Assembly (NCBI GenBank): GCA_946480345.1
Contig: CAMLJR010000018.1
Coordinates: forward strand, 1-28,170
DNA length: 28,170 bases
Direction: 5' to 3'
Source: an uncultured Spongiibacteraceae bacterium
Lineage (GTDB): Bacteria > Pseudomonadota > Gammaproteobacteria > Pseudomonadales > CAMLJR01
A program made the translations under genes and the position numbers. How positions within the stretch are numbered: the stretch's first letter is position 1; each line of letters opens with the position of its first letter. Below are positions 8,538 through 19,792 of this stretch, piece by piece. Under the pieces are notes generated by a model. That model did not search any database. It had not been told where the DNA came from and was given only the letters and a program-made list of their open reading frames with translations.

Positions 8538-8620
8538 GGCTTTATCTATGAATCGCTGAGTTGTATGAATTGATGAATCGAGGGTTTGGCGAGCCAGAAT
8601 ATACCAGCGCCGCGCTAAAC

Positions 8621-8647
8621 AAAAACGGCGACTAGGTCGCCGTTTTT
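8621..8647 (-). terminator. Rho-independent terminator after htpG
   Basis: An 11-bp perfect stem, AAAAACGGCGA / TCGCCGTTTTT, with a 5-base loop, ending in a T-run on the minus strand. It lies 12 bases past the htpG stop. The A/T flanks are symmetrical, but no gene on the plus strand needs it. Confidence 0.88.
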
Positions 8648-8659
8648 GTTGATGTAGCC

Positions 8660-10585
8660 TCAGCCAGTAATTTCCAACAGCAGTTTATTCAATCGATGAA
8701 CATACGCAGCCGGATCTTTCAATTGCCCACCTTCGGCCAGATGCGCTTGATCGAACAGAATTTCGACCAGGTCGGCAAAGCGATCTTCGTCGCTTTCCTG
8801 ATCGAGCTTCACCACCAGCGGATGGGCCGGATTCAATTCGAGCGTCGGTTTGTTGTCCGGTACTTTTTGGCCGGCCGATTCCAGAATGCGGCGCATTTGC
8901 GCGCCCATATCGTGTTGACCTACCACCAGACACGCGGGTGAATCAGTCAGACGATTCGTCGCACGTACTTTTTCCACTTTGCCTTCGAGCACTTTTTGCG
9001 CGCGCTCAAGCAATGACTGATGTTCTTTTTCGAGCTTTTCCTTTTCCTCTTTCTCAGTTTCATCTTCGAGTTTGCCGAGGTCGAGCTCGCCTTTACCGAC
9101 ATCCTGTAATTGTTTGCCGTCAAATTCCGATAAATGGCCCATCAACCATTCGTCGACGCGATCGAACAGCAATACGACTTCTATACCTTTTTTGCGGAAT
9201 ACTTCGAGATGCGGGCTATTTGCTGCGGTATTGAAATTTTCCGCCGCGATGTAATAAATCTTTTCCTGGCCTTCTTTCATTCGCGCTACGTAATCATCGA
9301 GCGATTGATCCTGCGCCTCGCTGTTCGTATGCGTAGTCGAGAAACGCAGCAGTTTCGCCACTTTTTCGCGATTGCTGAAATCCTCGGCGGGGCCTTCCTT
9401 CAACACCTGACCAAATTCTTTCCAGAATTCCTGATATTTTTCCGGCTCGGATTTCGCGAGTTTTTCGAGCATGTCGAGCGCGCGCTTAGTCAACGCCGAG
9501 CGCATCGCATCGACTTGCGCATTGTGTTGCAGAATTTCGCGCGATACGTTCAGTGGCAGATCGTTCGAATCGACCACGCCTTTGATGAAGCGCAAATACA
9601 GCGGTAAAAACTGCTCGGCTTCATCCATGATAAACGTACGTTGTACATACAATTTCAGGCCGCGCGGCTTGTCGCGATTCCACATATCGAACGGCGCGCG
9701 CTTCGGCACAAACAGCAGACTGGTGTATTCCTGCTTGCCTTCGACTTTGTTATGGCTCCAGCTCACCGGCTCTTCGAAATCGTGCGAAATGTGTTTGTAG
9801 AATTCTTTATATTCTTCGTCGCTGACATCATTGCGCGGACGGGTCCACAGCGCTGTCGCGGTGTTGATCGTTTCAAATTCGGGCGCAGCGTTTTTTTCCT
9901 CGGCTGTTTTTTCGCTGCCGTCTTCGTTGGTTTCGAACGACGGCTTTTGCATCAGCACCGGAATCGAAATGTGGTCAGAATATTTTTTGACGACTGAGCG
10001 AATGCGCCAGTTGTCGGCAAATTCCGCATCATCGGCGCGCAGGTGCAAAACCACTTTAGTGCCGCGATCGGCTTTCGTGAATGACTCGACAGTGAAATCC
10101 GCCTCACCTTTCGATTCCCAATGCACACCCTCTTCTGCGGGTAAACCGGCACGGCGCGTAAACACTTCGACACGATCGGCGACGATGAATGCCGAATAAA
10201 AACCGACGCCGAATTGGCCGATCAGCTGCGAATCTTTTTTCTGATCGCCGCTTAAATTTTTCAAGAAATCGGCGGTGCCGGAGCGCGCGATGGTACCGAG
10301 ATGGCTGACGGCCTCGTCATGCGACATGCCGATGCCGTTATCGCTGATGGTGATGGTTTTCGCGTCTTTATCGAACTCGATGCGAACTTGCAGATTCGGA
10401 TCGCTCTCGAACAGCTCGGGCTTTGACAGCGCTTCGAAACGCAGTTTGTCGGCAGCATCCGAGGCATTGGAAATCAATTCGCGCAGGAACACTTCTTTGT
10501 TGCTGTACAGCGAATGGATCATCAACTGCAACAGCTGGCGGGCTTCGGTCTGAAAGCCCATCGTCTGCTTGGCGGCGGTGGTCAT
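8660..10585 (-). CDS. htpG: Molecular chaperone HtpG (Hsp90)
   Basis: A 641-residue cytosolic Hsp90 family ATPase. The N-terminal GHKL nucleotide domain shows [14 protein letters not shown] (about 37-50), [19 protein letters not shown] (about 79-97) and [13 protein letters not shown] (about 123-135). The middle domain has the conserved [11 protein letters not shown] with the catalytic-loop Arg. The C-terminal dimerisation domain follows a charged linker rich in Glu/Lys (about 490-515). It helps fold and remodel client proteins with DnaK. ATG at 10585 has AGGAG seven bases upstream. A heat-shock-type promoter lies about 40 bases before it and a strong terminator follows, so it is probably monocistronic. 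Confidence 0.98.
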   Translation of the reverse strand: MTTAAKQTMGFQTEARQLLQLMIHSLYSNKEVFLRELISNASDAADKLRFEALSKPELFESDPNLQVRIEFDKDAKTITISDNGIGMSHDEAVSHLGTIARSGTADFLKNLSGDQKKDSQLIGQFGVGFYSAFIVADRVEVFTRRAGLPAEEGVHWESKGEADFTVESFTKADRGTKVVLHLRADDAEFADNWRIRSVVKKYSDHISIPVLMQKPSFETNEDGSEKTAEEKNAAPEFETINTATALWTRPRNDVSDEEYKEFYKHISHDFEEPVSWSHNKVEGKQEYTSLLFVPKRAPFDMWNRDKPRGLKLYVQRTFIMDEAEQFLPLYLRFIKGVVDSNDLPLNVSREILQHNAQVDAMRSALTKRALDMLEKLAKSEPEKYQEFWKEFGQVLKEGPAEDFSNREKVAKLLRFSTTHTNSEAQDQSLDDYVARMKEGQEKIYYIAAENFNTAANSPHLEVFRKKGIEVVLLFDRVDEWLMGHLSEFDGKQLQDVGKGELDLGKLEDETEKEEKEKLEKEHQSLLERAQKVLEGKVEKVRATNRLTDSPACLVVGQHDMGAQMRRILESAGQKVPDNKPTLELNPAHPLVVKLDQESDEDRFADLVEILFDQAHLAEGGQLKDPAAYVHRLNKLLLEITG

Positions 10586-10631
10586 CTACACATCTCCTGA
10601 AGAAAAATCACACCCAAAATTCGTGCGTGAG

Positions 10632-10659
10632 ATGTGGGGGCGACGTTGGCGATTTCAAG
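10632..10659 (-). promoter_or_regulatory. Predicted RpoH (sigma32) heat-shock promoter of htpG
   Basis: On the minus strand, CTTGAAA (10659-10653) is followed after 13 bases by CCCCACAT (10639-10632). This matches the sigma32 pattern CTTGAAA / CCCCATNT in both elements and spacing. Transcription would begin near 10625, giving a leader of about 40 bases that ends in the AGGAG site. The gene behind it is a classic heat-shock chaperone, which supports the call. Confidence 0.75.
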
Positions 10660-10677
10660 TCAGCTAATGCGGTGCTT

Positions 10678-10784
10678 GAAGGCATCGACTCGTTGTTTTC
10701 AGGACACGCGGCAAGTATGTCCCTATAGCTCGTCAGCGACATCCTTGTCGCTGACGGTCCTGAAAACAACGAGTCGATACCTTC
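10678..10784. repeat. Composite inverted-repeat element (possible interspersed palindromic repeat)
   Basis: Outer arms at 10678-10705 and 10757-10784 are complementary at 27 of 28 positions (22 consecutive perfect pairs, 10684-10705 with 10757-10778). Directly inside the right arm is a second hairpin with 10-bp perfect arms, CGTCAGCGAC (10731-10740) and GTCGCTGACG (10747-10756), with a 6-base loop. A 5-bp GGACA/TGTCC pairing (10702-10706 with 10718-10722) competes with the outer stem. It lies between the sucD terminator and the htpG promoter. The layout resembles non-autonomous palindromic elements scattered in gammaproteobacterial genomes; copy number cannot be judged from one window. Confidence 0.7.
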
Positions 10785-10815
10785 TTCCCTAGATCCAGAG
10801 AAATTGTCGGCAATA

Positions 10816-10841
10816 AAAAAGGGCGCCGAAGCGCCCTTTTT
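10816..10841 (-). terminator. Rho-independent terminator after sucD, UUCG loop
   Basis: An 11-bp perfect stem, AAAAAGGGCGC / GCGCCCTTTTT, closes a four-base loop that reads TTCG on the minus strand, an exceptionally stable tetraloop. The T-run follows. It begins 15 bases after the sucD stop and ends the TCA block. Confidence 0.93.
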
Positions 10842-10855
10842 CAAACCCGCTGCAC

Positions 10856-11728
10856 TTACCAGCCGGTCACTTCTTTCAACGTCTTACCGATATCGGCCAG
10901 CGACTTCACCGTATGCACACCGGCGTCTTGCAGCGCGGCGAATTTTTCGTCCGCAGTGCCTTTGCCGCCGGAGATGATCGCGCCTGCGTGGCCCATGCGC
11001 TTGCCGGGAGGAGCGGTAACGCCAGCGATGTACGACACGACCGGCTTGGTCACGTTCGCCTTGATGAACGCTGCCGCTTCTTCCTCAGCCGAACCGCCGA
11101 TTTCGCCGATCATTACGATCGCTTCGGTCTGCGGATCTTCCTGGAACAGCTTCAGGATATCGATGAAGTTGGAGCCCGGAATCGGATCGCCACCGATACC
11201 GACGCAGGTCGATTGGCCGAAGCCGAAATCGGTGGTCTGTTTGACCGCTTCGTACGTCAGCGTGCCGGAGCGCGACACGATGCCGACTTTGCCCGGCAGG
11301 TGAATATGGCCCGGCATGATGCCGATTTTGCATTCGCCCGGAGTGATCACGCCCGGGCAGTTCGGCCCGATCAGACGCACGCCGAGTTCGTCGCACTTCA
11401 CTTTCACGTCGAGCATGTCGAGGGTAGGAATACCTTCGGTGATACAGACGATCAGTTTGATGCCGGCGTTAGCGGCTTCGAGGATCGAATCTTTGCAGAA
11501 TGGGGCCGGTACGTAGATTACCGACGCTTCCGCGCCAGTCGCCGCAACCGCATCGGCAACGGTGTTGAACACCGGCAGACCGAGATGCTCGGTGCCGCCT
11601 TTGCCCGGCGTTACGCCACCGACCATTTTGGTGCCGTAAGCAATCGCTTGTTCGGAATGCAGAGTGCCTTGCGAGCCGGTGAAGCCCTGGCAGATAACTT
11701 TGGTGTTTTTGTTAATCAGAACGCTCAT
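10856..11728 (-). CDS. sucD: Succinyl-CoA synthetase (ADP-forming), alpha subunit
   Basis: A 290-residue alpha subunit of succinyl-CoA ligase, which makes ATP (or GTP) from succinyl-CoA with SucC. The CoA-binding Rossmann domain has [17 protein letters not shown] (13-29) and GGVTPGKGG (37-45). [20 protein letters not shown] lies at about 121-140. The phosphorylated active-site His is His247 in [12 protein letters not shown]. Length is normal. Its ATG overlaps the sucC stop by one base (TAATG), so the two subunits are translationally coupled. A strong terminator follows. Confidence 0.97.
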   Translation of the reverse strand: MSVLINKNTKVICQGFTGSQGTLHSEQAIAYGTKMVGGVTPGKGGTEHLGLPVFNTVADAVAATGAEASVIYVPAPFCKDSILEAANAGIKLIVCITEGIPTLDMLDVKVKCDELGVRLIGPNCPGVITPGECKIGIMPGHIHLPGKVGIVSRSGTLTYEAVKQTTDFGFGQSTCVGIGGDPIPGSNFIDILKLFQEDPQTEAIVMIGEIGGSAEEEAAAFIKANVTKPVVSYIAGVTAPPGKRMGHAGAIISGGKGTADEKFAALQDAGVHTVKSLADIGKTLKEVTGW

Positions 11729-12894
11729 TACACGCCCTCCGCTGCTTTAACAACTGCTTGTGCAGCTTCGGTCAAGCTGTTTGCAGCAATGATGTTGAGT
11801 CCGCTCTCGGCGAGGATTTTCGCGCCGAGCTCGGCGTTGTTGCCTTCGAGACGAACAACGACCGGCACTTTCACGCCTACTTGTTCGACTGCGCCGATGA
11901 TGCCTTCGGCGATCAGGTTGCAACGCACGATACCGCCGAAGATGTTGACGAGGACGGCTTTAACGCTGCTGTCGGAGAGAATGATTTTGAACGCTTCGGA
12001 TACGCGCTCTTTGGTCGCGCCGCCGCCTACGTCGAGGAAGTTAGCCGGTGCGCCGCCGTGCAGCTTGACGATGTCCATTGTGCCCATTGCGAGGCCGGCA
12101 CCATTGACCATGCAACCGATATTGCCACCGAGCGCCACGTAGTTCAGTTCCCACTTCGCTGCGTGCGCTTCGCGTGCATCGTCCTGCGATGGGTCGTGCA
12201 TTTCGCGCAGTTTCGGCTGACGGTACATCGCGTTGCTATCGATTACGACTTTGGCGTCGAGGCAGTGCAGATTGCCTTCGGTAGTGATGACCAGCGGATT
12301 GATTTCGAGCAGCGCCAGATCGTAGTCCTTGAACATCTTCGCCAAGCCTTGGAATATCTTGACGAACTGCTTGACCTGGGTGTCGTTCAAACCGAGTTTG
12401 AACGCCAGCTCGCGGCCTTGGTACGGCTGTGCGCCAACCAGCGGATCGATCACTGCGGTCAGAATTTTTTCCGGCGTTTCGTGTGCCACTTTCTCGATTT
12501 CGACGCCGCCTTCGGTCGACGCCATGAAAACGATACGACGCGTAGCGCGATCGACGACTGCACCCAGATACAGCTCTTTCGCAATATCAGTGCAGGACTC
12601 GACGAGAATTTTTGAAACCGGTTGACCGTTCGCGTCTGTCTGATAAGTAACCAGGCGATTACCGAGCCACTTGGTCGCGAACTCTTCGATTTCCTGTTTG
12701 GAACTGACCAACTTGACGCCGCCAGCCTTACCGCGGCCGCCAGCATGTACCTGGGCCTTAACAACCCACTTATTGCCGCCAATTTGATTCGCTGCCGCAA
12801 CCGCTTCAGCGGGCGTGCTAGCCGCAACGCCCTTGGATACGGGCAGGCCGTATTCGGCAAACAGCTGCTTACCCTGATACTCGTGCAGGTTCAT
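11728..12894 (-). CDS. sucC: Succinyl-CoA synthetase (ADP-forming), beta subunit
   Basis: A 388-residue ATP-grasp beta subunit, the nucleotide- and succinate-binding partner of SucD. The N-terminus [19 protein letters not shown] is the family signature. The ATP-grasp core includes [20 protein letters not shown] (about 43-62) and [11 protein letters not shown] (about 194-204). The C-terminal ligase domain contains [17 protein letters not shown] and [15 protein letters not shown]. The ribosome binding site before ATG 12894 is weak. A 197-base gap separates it from lpd, so it may be transcribed partly on its own. Confidence 0.97.
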   Translation of the reverse strand: MNLHEYQGKQLFAEYGLPVSKGVAASTPAEAVAAANQIGGNKWVVKAQVHAGGRGKAGGVKLVSSKQEIEEFATKWLGNRLVTYQTDANGQPVSKILVESCTDIAKELYLGAVVDRATRRIVFMASTEGGVEIEKVAHETPEKILTAVIDPLVGAQPYQGRELAFKLGLNDTQVKQFVKIFQGLAKMFKDYDLALLEINPLVITTEGNLHCLDAKVVIDSNAMYRQPKLREMHDPSQDDAREAHAAKWELNYVALGGNIGCMVNGAGLAMGTMDIVKLHGGAPANFLDVGGGATKERVSEAFKIILSDSSVKAVLVNIFGGIVRCNLIAEGIIGAVEQVGVKVPVVVRLEGNNAELGAKILAESGLNIIAANSLTEAAQAVVKAAEGV

Positions 12895-13014
12895 GTGATG
12901 TACCGTCTCGATCTATGAAGTGAATTGGTATCCCGGCGCCTTTAACAGACTGAGATACCCCCAACGCGTGACCCGCTCAAGCACATCGTTGCGCCCAACC
13001 GGATCGAGTGAAAA

Positions 13015-13049
13015 ATTTCGGCGCGGCATTTTCGCGAATTTCGCCGCGC
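13015..13049 (-). terminator. Possible terminator or attenuator after lpd
   Basis: In the lpd-sucC gap the minus strand can form a 7-bp GC-rich stem, GCGCGGC / GCCGCGC (13049-13043 with 13027-13021), with an A/T-rich loop of about 15 bases. A short T-run (13015-13019) follows. The loop is long and the T-run short, so it may only partly reduce read-through into sucCD. Confidence 0.35.
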
Positions 13050-13091
13050 TCCGCAAATCAATTTCCGTATGCCGGGAAAGGACAAAAACCC

Positions 13092-14543
<1,452 letters not shown>

Positions 14544-14612
14544 TTATTGCGGTTGACCGCTTTGCAGCGGTTATTGGAAAGCCACCGCGCTACCGCGATG
14601 ACCTCACCGTAA

Positions 14613-15827
14613 TTACACTTCGAGCAGAATGCGCGCTGGATCTTCGATCAGCTCTTTGATGGTAACGAGAAATTGCACCGCTTCTTTGCCATCGATCAAA
14701 CGATGATCGTAGGACAGCGCCAAATACATCATCGGCAGCACGACAACCTGACCATTCACTGCCATCGGGCGATCCTGTGTCTTGTGCATGCCAAGAATCG
14801 CAGCTTGTGGCGGGTTCAGAATCGGCGTCGACATCAGCGATCCGAACACGCCACCGTTGGTGATAGTAAACGTGCCGCCCTGGATTTCTTCGAGACCGAG
14901 TTTGCCATCGCGTGCGCGCAGGCCAAAATCACGAATCTTGTTTTCGATTTGAGCAATGGAGCTTTGATCGGCATCGCGCAACACCGGCACCACCAAGCCT
15001 TTATCGGTGGAAACCGCGACGCCGACATCTTGATAGCCGTGATAAACGATGTCGTTGCCGTCAATTGAAGCATTGACTGCCGGGAATCGTTTCAGTGCCT
15101 CGCATGCGGCTTTAACGAAAAAGCCCATGAAGCCAAGGCGCGTACCGTTGTGCGTCTTTTCAAACAGATCCTTGTACTGACTACGCAATTCCATTACCGG
15201 TTTCATGTTGACCTCATTGAACGTGGTCAACATCGCGGTGCCTTGCGACGCTTCGAGCAAACGCTCAGCAATGCGTGCGCGCAGTCGGGTCATCGGGACG
15301 CGTTTTTCGATACGGTCGCCGAGCAACACCGGCTGCGGAGCAGCGGCTTTCGCAATAGGCGCTGGCGCAGCGGCTTTTGGTGCCGCCGCTTTATCGCCCA
15401 GATGTTTAACCACATCCTCTTTAGTGATCAAACCGCCCTTGCCGGTGGCTGCGATGGCATTGGCGTCGAGATTATTTTCCTCGATCAGCTTGCGTGCGGC
15501 AGGTGCGAGTTTCTGTTCAGCGCTGGCCGAAGTTGACGCCGCCGCAGCGGCTGCCGGTGCCGGCGATGGCGCAGCTGCAGCCGCAACGGCGCCTTCCTTA
15601 AAGTGCGCGATCAGCTCTTCGCTGAGTACGGTATCGCCTTCGTTTTTCAAAATTTCGACCAGCGAGCCATCGGCTGGTGCGACCACTTCAAGCACTACCT
15701 TGTCGGTTTCGATATCGACAATCAGCTCGTCGCGTTTAACTGCCTCGCCCACTTTCTTGTGCCAAGTCGCGATCGTGCCGTCGGCAACGGATTCGGGAAA
15801 GGTCGGGGCTTTGATTTCTATGCTCAT
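14613..15827 (-). CDS. sucB: 2-oxoglutarate dehydrogenase E2, dihydrolipoyl succinyltransferase
   Basis: A 404-residue E2 core of the 2-oxoglutarate dehydrogenase complex. It has one lipoyl domain (about 1-77) with lipoyl-Lys43 in ETDKVVLEV. An Ala/Pro-rich linker (about 81-103) leads to an E1/E3-binding domain (about 106-142, [16 protein letters not shown]...[11 protein letters not shown]), then a second Ala/Pro linker and the catalytic domain. The active-site motif is SYDHRLIDG with His375 and Asp379. A single lipoyl domain and the motif [15 protein letters not shown] favour succinyltransferase over acetyltransferase. ATG at 15827 has AAGGA six bases upstream. It starts 27 bases after sucA ends. 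Confidence 0.97.
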   Translation of the reverse strand: MSIEIKAPTFPESVADGTIATWHKKVGEAVKRDELIVDIETDKVVLEVVAPADGSLVEILKNEGDTVLSEELIAHFKEGAVAAAAAPSPAPAAAAAASTSASAEQKLAPAARKLIEENNLDANAIAATGKGGLITKEDVVKHLGDKAAAPKAAAPAPIAKAAAPQPVLLGDRIEKRVPMTRLRARIAERLLEASQGTAMLTTFNEVNMKPVMELRSQYKDLFEKTHNGTRLGFMGFFVKAACEALKRFPAVNASIDGNDIVYHGYQDVGVAVSTDKGLVVPVLRDADQSSIAQIENKIRDFGLRARDGKLGLEEIQGGTFTITNGGVFGSLMSTPILNPPQAAILGMHKTQDRPMAVNGQVVVLPMMYLALSYDHRLIDGKEAVQFLVTIKELIEDPARILLEV

Positions 15828-15854
15828 ACGAATTCCTTAATTCAGCATTTGCCG

Positions 15855-18707
15855 TTAGTCGATTTTCAACGCCTGCTTGATGAACTGTTCCTGCTGCGCA
15901 AGGTGCAACGCCATATAACCTGCCGCTGGGGAGGCCGATGCATCGCGGCCCGCGTATTCGAGATACAGCGAACGATTGTGGCGATTGATAACGCGACGCA
16001 TATGGTGCTGACTGCTGTACCACGCACCCTGATTCATCGGCTCTTCCTGACACCAGACCACTTCGTTAACGTTTGGATAACGCGCGAATACGGCGCTGAG
16101 ATCTTCTTCCGGGAACGGGTAAAGCTGCTCAAGCCGCACGATCGCAATATCGTCGAGTTTGCGTTCGCGGCGCACTTCGCGCACGTCATAAAACACTTTG
16201 CCGCTACACAACACCAAGCGAGTGATTTTCTCCGGAGCCACAACATCGTTGTCATCGAGCACAGTGTGGAACGAACCGTGCGCCAGCTCTTCAAGAGTCG
16301 AAACAGCTTCTTTATGACGCAACAGACTTTTCGGCGTCATCACCACCAGCGGTTTGCGCAGCGGACGAATCACCTGACGGCGCAGCATATGGAAAACCTG
16401 CGCCGGCGTAGTCGGCATGCACACCTGAATGTTGTGCTCAGCGCATAACTGCAGGAAGCGTTCGAGTCGCGCCGAGCTGTGTTCGGGACCCTGACCTTCG
16501 TAACCGTGCGGCAGTAACAACGTCAACCCGCACAACCGCGCCCATTTATGCTCGCCGCTGGTGATGAACTGGTCGATCACCACTTGCGCGCCGTTCGCGA
16601 AATCGCCGAACTGCGCTTCCCACACCACCAGCGCTTTCGGAATCGTCGTCGCGTAGCCATATTCGAAGGCGAGCACGGCTTCTTCAGACAGCAGCGAATC
16701 GTAAATCGCGAACGCAGGTTGCTTGGTAGACAGATTCTGCAGCGGAATGTAACGGCTGCCGTCTTTCTGATGATGCAGCACTGCATGTCGATGCGAGAAC
16801 GTGCCGCGACCGACATCCTGGCCGGTCAACCGCACTTGATGATCCGCTTCCAGCAACGTGGCATACGCCATCATTTCAGCGAAGCCCCAGTTGATCGGCA
16901 GCGCACCCGCGGCCATCTTCTGGCGATCTTCATAAATTTTTGCGACTTGGCGCTGGACGAGAAAACCATCGGGAACCGAATTCGCGCGCTGCGCAATATC
17001 GAGCAGCTTCTTCGGATCGATGCGGGTATCGCAGGCGGTGGTCCAGGCGTGGCCTAAATACGGGCGCCAATCGATGAACAGTGCGGAATTCGGCTGCTTC
17101 ACCAGGCTCTTGACGACATGCTCGCCGCTTTCGAGCACTTCGCGGTATTCAGTGACGAAGCGATCGTCCTCTTCCTTGCTGATCACGCCGGCATCGATCA
17201 ATTTCTTTGCATACAGATCGCGCGTGGTCGGCTGGTTTTTGATTGCTTCGTACATCAGCGGCTGCGTCGCCGACGGCTCGTCGGCTTCGTTGTGACCACG
17301 GCGGCGATAGCACACCAGATCGATCACCACGTCTTTCTTGAATTCCTGACGATAATCGACCGCGAGTTGCGAAACGAACAACACCGCTTCCGGATCGTCG
17401 CCGTTGACGTGGAAAATCGGCGCTTGAACCATTTTCGCGACATCGGTGCAATATTCGGTCGAACGCGAATCGCGCGGATCGCTGGTGGTGAAACCGACCT
17501 GATTATTGATGACGATGTGGATGGTGCCGCCGGTTTTGTAGCCACGCGTCTGGGACATTTGGAATGTCTCCATTACAACGCCCTGGCCCGCGAATGCAGC
17601 GTCGCCGTGCATCACAATCGGCACGACTTTATCGCCGACTTCGTCGCCGCGACGATCCTGGCGTGCACGCACCGAACCTTCCACCACCGGCGAAACGATT
17701 TCCAGATGCGATGGATTGAACGCCAACGCCAGATGCACTTCGCCACCCGGAGTCATCACGTTCGATGAAAAACCCTGGTGGTATTTAACGTCGGCGGAGC
17801 CGACATAATTGGCACGCCCTTCGAACTCGTCGAACAGCTCCGCCGGGCTTTTACCGAGAATATTGACCAGTACATTCAAACGGCCGCGGTGGGCCATGCC
17901 GATGACCATTTCCTTCGCGCTGTACGAACCGCAGCGTTGGATCATCGAATCGAGCATCGGAATCAGGCTTTCGCCGCCTTCGAGACCGAAACGCTTGGTA
18001 CCCGGATATTTCGACGCGAGCGATTTTTCCAAACCTTCGGCGGCGGTCAACCGTTCGAGCAGATGCTGGCGCGCCTGGCGGCCAAAATCGGGTTTCGAGC
18101 GCACGCTCTCCATCCGCTGTTCGATCCAACGCCGTTCTTCGGTGGCGATGATGTGACGAAACTCGGCGCCAATCGTCGTGCAGTAGGTTTGTTCCAGTGC
18201 GTCGATGATTTCGCGCAGCGTCGCCTGCTCTTTGCCGAAATAAGAACGGCCGACTTGAAAAGCGGTATCGAGATCGGCGGCGCTGAGTTGATGAAACTCC
18301 AAGGTCAGGTCGGGTACCGCATCGCGCTGCCACAAACCCAGCGGATCGAGCTTCGCTTTCTGGTGGCCGCGCTGACGATATGCACTCATCAACTGCAACA
18401 CACGCACCTGCTTGCGCTCGCTCTCCGTGCTTCGCGGGTCAGCGGCTCCATTGCCCGCATGGACGCGCTTGCGCGCGAGCTGGGCGAATTGATCGCGAAT
18501 GGCGGAGTGCGGAATATCCTGTGCAATATTGCCGTCGACACGCGGCAGCTTGGCGAAATAATCGCGCCATTGCTCCGGCACCGAGTTTGGATCGGTCAGG
18601 TAGGTTTCGTAGAGATCTTCAATATAGGCAGCATTGCCGCCCGATAGCTGTGAGCTGCGCCAAAGCAGCTCCATCGTGCCTTTATGCCCGGCTGGGTTGT
18701 CTTGCAT
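15855..18707 (-). CDS. sucA: 2-oxoglutarate dehydrogenase E1 component
   Basis: A 950-residue thiamine diphosphate-dependent E1 that decarboxylates 2-oxoglutarate and transfers the succinyl group to SucB lipoate. The N-terminal segment (about 11-46, with YIEDLYETYLTDPNSVPEQW) is the E2-docking region typical of this family. Catalytic-domain marks are FGLEGGESLIP (240-250), GMAHRGRLNVL (270-280, active-site His273), the GDAAFAGQGVV thiamine-binding region, and the transketolase-like C-terminal part with LLPHGYEGQGPEHSSARLER. Length is about normal. ATG at 18707 has AGGTGG seven bases upstream. A 357-base spacer precedes it, so it may have its own promoter. Confidence 0.98.
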   Translation of the reverse strand: MQDNPAGHKGTMELLWRSSQLSGGNAAYIEDLYETYLTDPNSVPEQWRDYFAKLPRVDGNIAQDIPHSAIRDQFAQLARKRVHAGNGAADPRSTESERKQVRVLQLMSAYRQRGHQKAKLDPLGLWQRDAVPDLTLEFHQLSAADLDTAFQVGRSYFGKEQATLREIIDALEQTYCTTIGAEFRHIIATEERRWIEQRMESVRSKPDFGRQARQHLLERLTAAEGLEKSLASKYPGTKRFGLEGGESLIPMLDSMIQRCGSYSAKEMVIGMAHRGRLNVLVNILGKSPAELFDEFEGRANYVGSADVKYHQGFSSNVMTPGGEVHLALAFNPSHLEIVSPVVEGSVRARQDRRGDEVGDKVVPIVMHGDAAFAGQGVVMETFQMSQTRGYKTGGTIHIVINNQVGFTTSDPRDSRSTEYCTDVAKMVQAPIFHVNGDDPEAVLFVSQLAVDYRQEFKKDVVIDLVCYRRRGHNEADEPSATQPLMYEAIKNQPTTRDLYAKKLIDAGVISKEEDDRFVTEYREVLESGEHVVKSLVKQPNSALFIDWRPYLGHAWTTACDTRIDPKKLLDIAQRANSVPDGFLVQRQVAKIYEDRQKMAAGALPINWGFAEMMAYATLLEADHQVRLTGQDVGRGTFSHRHAVLHHQKDGSRYIPLQNLSTKQPAFAIYDSLLSEEAVLAFEYGYATTIPKALVVWEAQFGDFANGAQVVIDQFITSGEHKWARLCGLTLLLPHGYEGQGPEHSSARLERFLQLCAEHNIQVCMPTTPAQVFHMLRRQVIRPLRKPLVVMTPKSLLRHKEAVSTLEELAHGSFHTVLDDNDVVAPEKITRLVLCSGKVFYDVREVRRERKLDDIAIVRLEQLYPFPEEDLSAVFARYPNVNEVVWCQEEPMNQGAWYSSQHHMRRVINRHNRSLYLEYAGRDASASPAAGYMALHLAQQEQFIKQALKID

Positions 18708-19064
18708 TGTTTTTCCACCTGATAAGGGGTGTCACCTGCCCAAGTAAAGCCCTGCATTGATAGGACATTGTTACTGCGCAGACGGCGTTGCCCACAGCAT
18801 CCTGACAAACAATGTTTTTGCATGACAAATCGATGTAATCGATTGCCTGGACTTCACGAAGTGACGCGGGGGTTGCCCGTGTGGCCCCGTTGGATATAGC
18901 TGAACACATACGGCTCGCATAGCGCCGGTAGGCGCCTGTGCCATATCCGACAATTACTGCAAACCCTTCGAGACGATTCAAAGCCCGCGTAAGTGTAGAC
19001 AGCTTATGCCCTTACGCGGTCGATGATCGCCAAATTACGCTTGTGACTTCCCTTTCGCGCCGAA
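18708..19064. other. sdhB-sucA intergenic spacer, no gene seen
   Basis: No convincing coding frame lies here. Reading on the minus strand, this is either the leader of sucA or a processed spacer in one long sdh-suc transcript. It holds several short inverted repeats: AATCGAT-GTA-ATCGATT at 18828-18844, ACTTC-AC-GAAGT at 18851-18862, and a nested fold bounded by GGATAT / ATATCC (18892-18948) around GCGCC-GGTA-GGCGC. I found no good -35/-10 pair for sucA and no T-tailed terminator after sdhB. Confidence 0.5.
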
Positions 19065-19772
19065 TTAGCTGGCGCGTTGCAACAACATGTTCCGAATGTG
19101 GCCGATCGCACGGGTCGGATTCAACCCTTTCGGACAAACGCTCACGCATGCCTGAATGCCGTGGCAGCGAAATACGCTGAACGGATCATCCAGATCGGCA
19201 AGACGCTCATCCGTCGCCGTGTCGCGCGAATCAGCCAGAAAGCGGTATGCCTGCAGCAAACCGCTCGGGCCGATAAAGCGATCGGGATTCCACCAGAACG
19301 ACGGGCATGCCGTCGAACAGCATGCACACAAAATACATTCGTACAGGCCGTCGAGCTTGGCGCGATCTTCCGGCGATTGCAGCCGCTCGATTGCCGGCGC
19401 CGGCGTGTTGTTGATCAGGTATGGTTTGACCTTCTCGTATTGCGCGTAGAACTGCCCCATATCGACGATCAGATCGCGAATGACGGGCAATCCAGGCAAT
19501 GGACGCAGCACGAGCTTGTTGCTGCCGCGCAGTGCTTCCGATACCGGTGTGATACACGCGAGGCCGTTTTTGCCATTGATGTTCAAACCGTCGGAACCGC
19601 ACACGCCTTCGCGGCACGAGCGACGGAACGTCAACGACGGGTCCTTGGCTTTCAGCAACTCGAGAATATCGAGCACCATCAGATCCTTGCCGCCGGTGTC
19701 GATCTGAACTTCCTGCATGCTCGGCGCTTGATCGTTTTCCGGGTTGTAGCGATACAGACTGACTTGCAACAT
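19065..19772 (-). CDS. sdhB: Succinate dehydrogenase iron-sulfur subunit
   Basis: A 235-residue iron-sulfur subunit of complex II, carrying electrons from the SdhA flavin to the quinone site. The [2Fe-2S] ligands are Cys53, Cys58, Asp61 and Cys73, the same Cys/Cys/Asp/Cys set as E. coli. The C-terminal ferredoxin-like domain has Cys146, Cys149, Cys152 and Cys156 in CILCACCSTACP, and Cys203, Cys209 and Cys213 in CHGIQACVSVCPKGLNP, for the [4Fe-4S] and [3Fe-4S] centres. Located at the cytoplasmic face of the inner membrane. ATG at 19772 has GAGGAGAG just upstream. It lies 20 bases after sdhA. Confidence 0.98.
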   Translation of the reverse strand: MLQVSLYRYNPENDQAPSMQEVQIDTGGKDLMVLDILELLKAKDPSLTFRRSCREGVCGSDGLNINGKNGLACITPVSEALRGSNKLVLRPLPGLPVIRDLIVDMGQFYAQYEKVKPYLINNTPAPAIERLQSPEDRAKLDGLYECILCACCSTACPSFWWNPDRFIGPSGLLQAYRFLADSRDTATDERLADLDDPFSVFRCHGIQACVSVCPKGLNPTRAIGHIRNMLLQRAS

Positions 19773-19792
19773 GAATTCTCTCCTCCCCGACC

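Noticed and set aside
10608..10844. Open frames on both strands through the inverted repeat, giving similar peptides
   Set aside because: The frames arise because the arms are complementary; they lack ribosome binding sites and run into the sucD terminator or the htpG leader, so they are not called as genes.
19051..19075. Hairpin CGCGCC / GGCGCG at the end of sdhB as a terminator
   Set aside because: The stem is only 6 bp, overlaps the stop codon and has no T-run on the minus strand.
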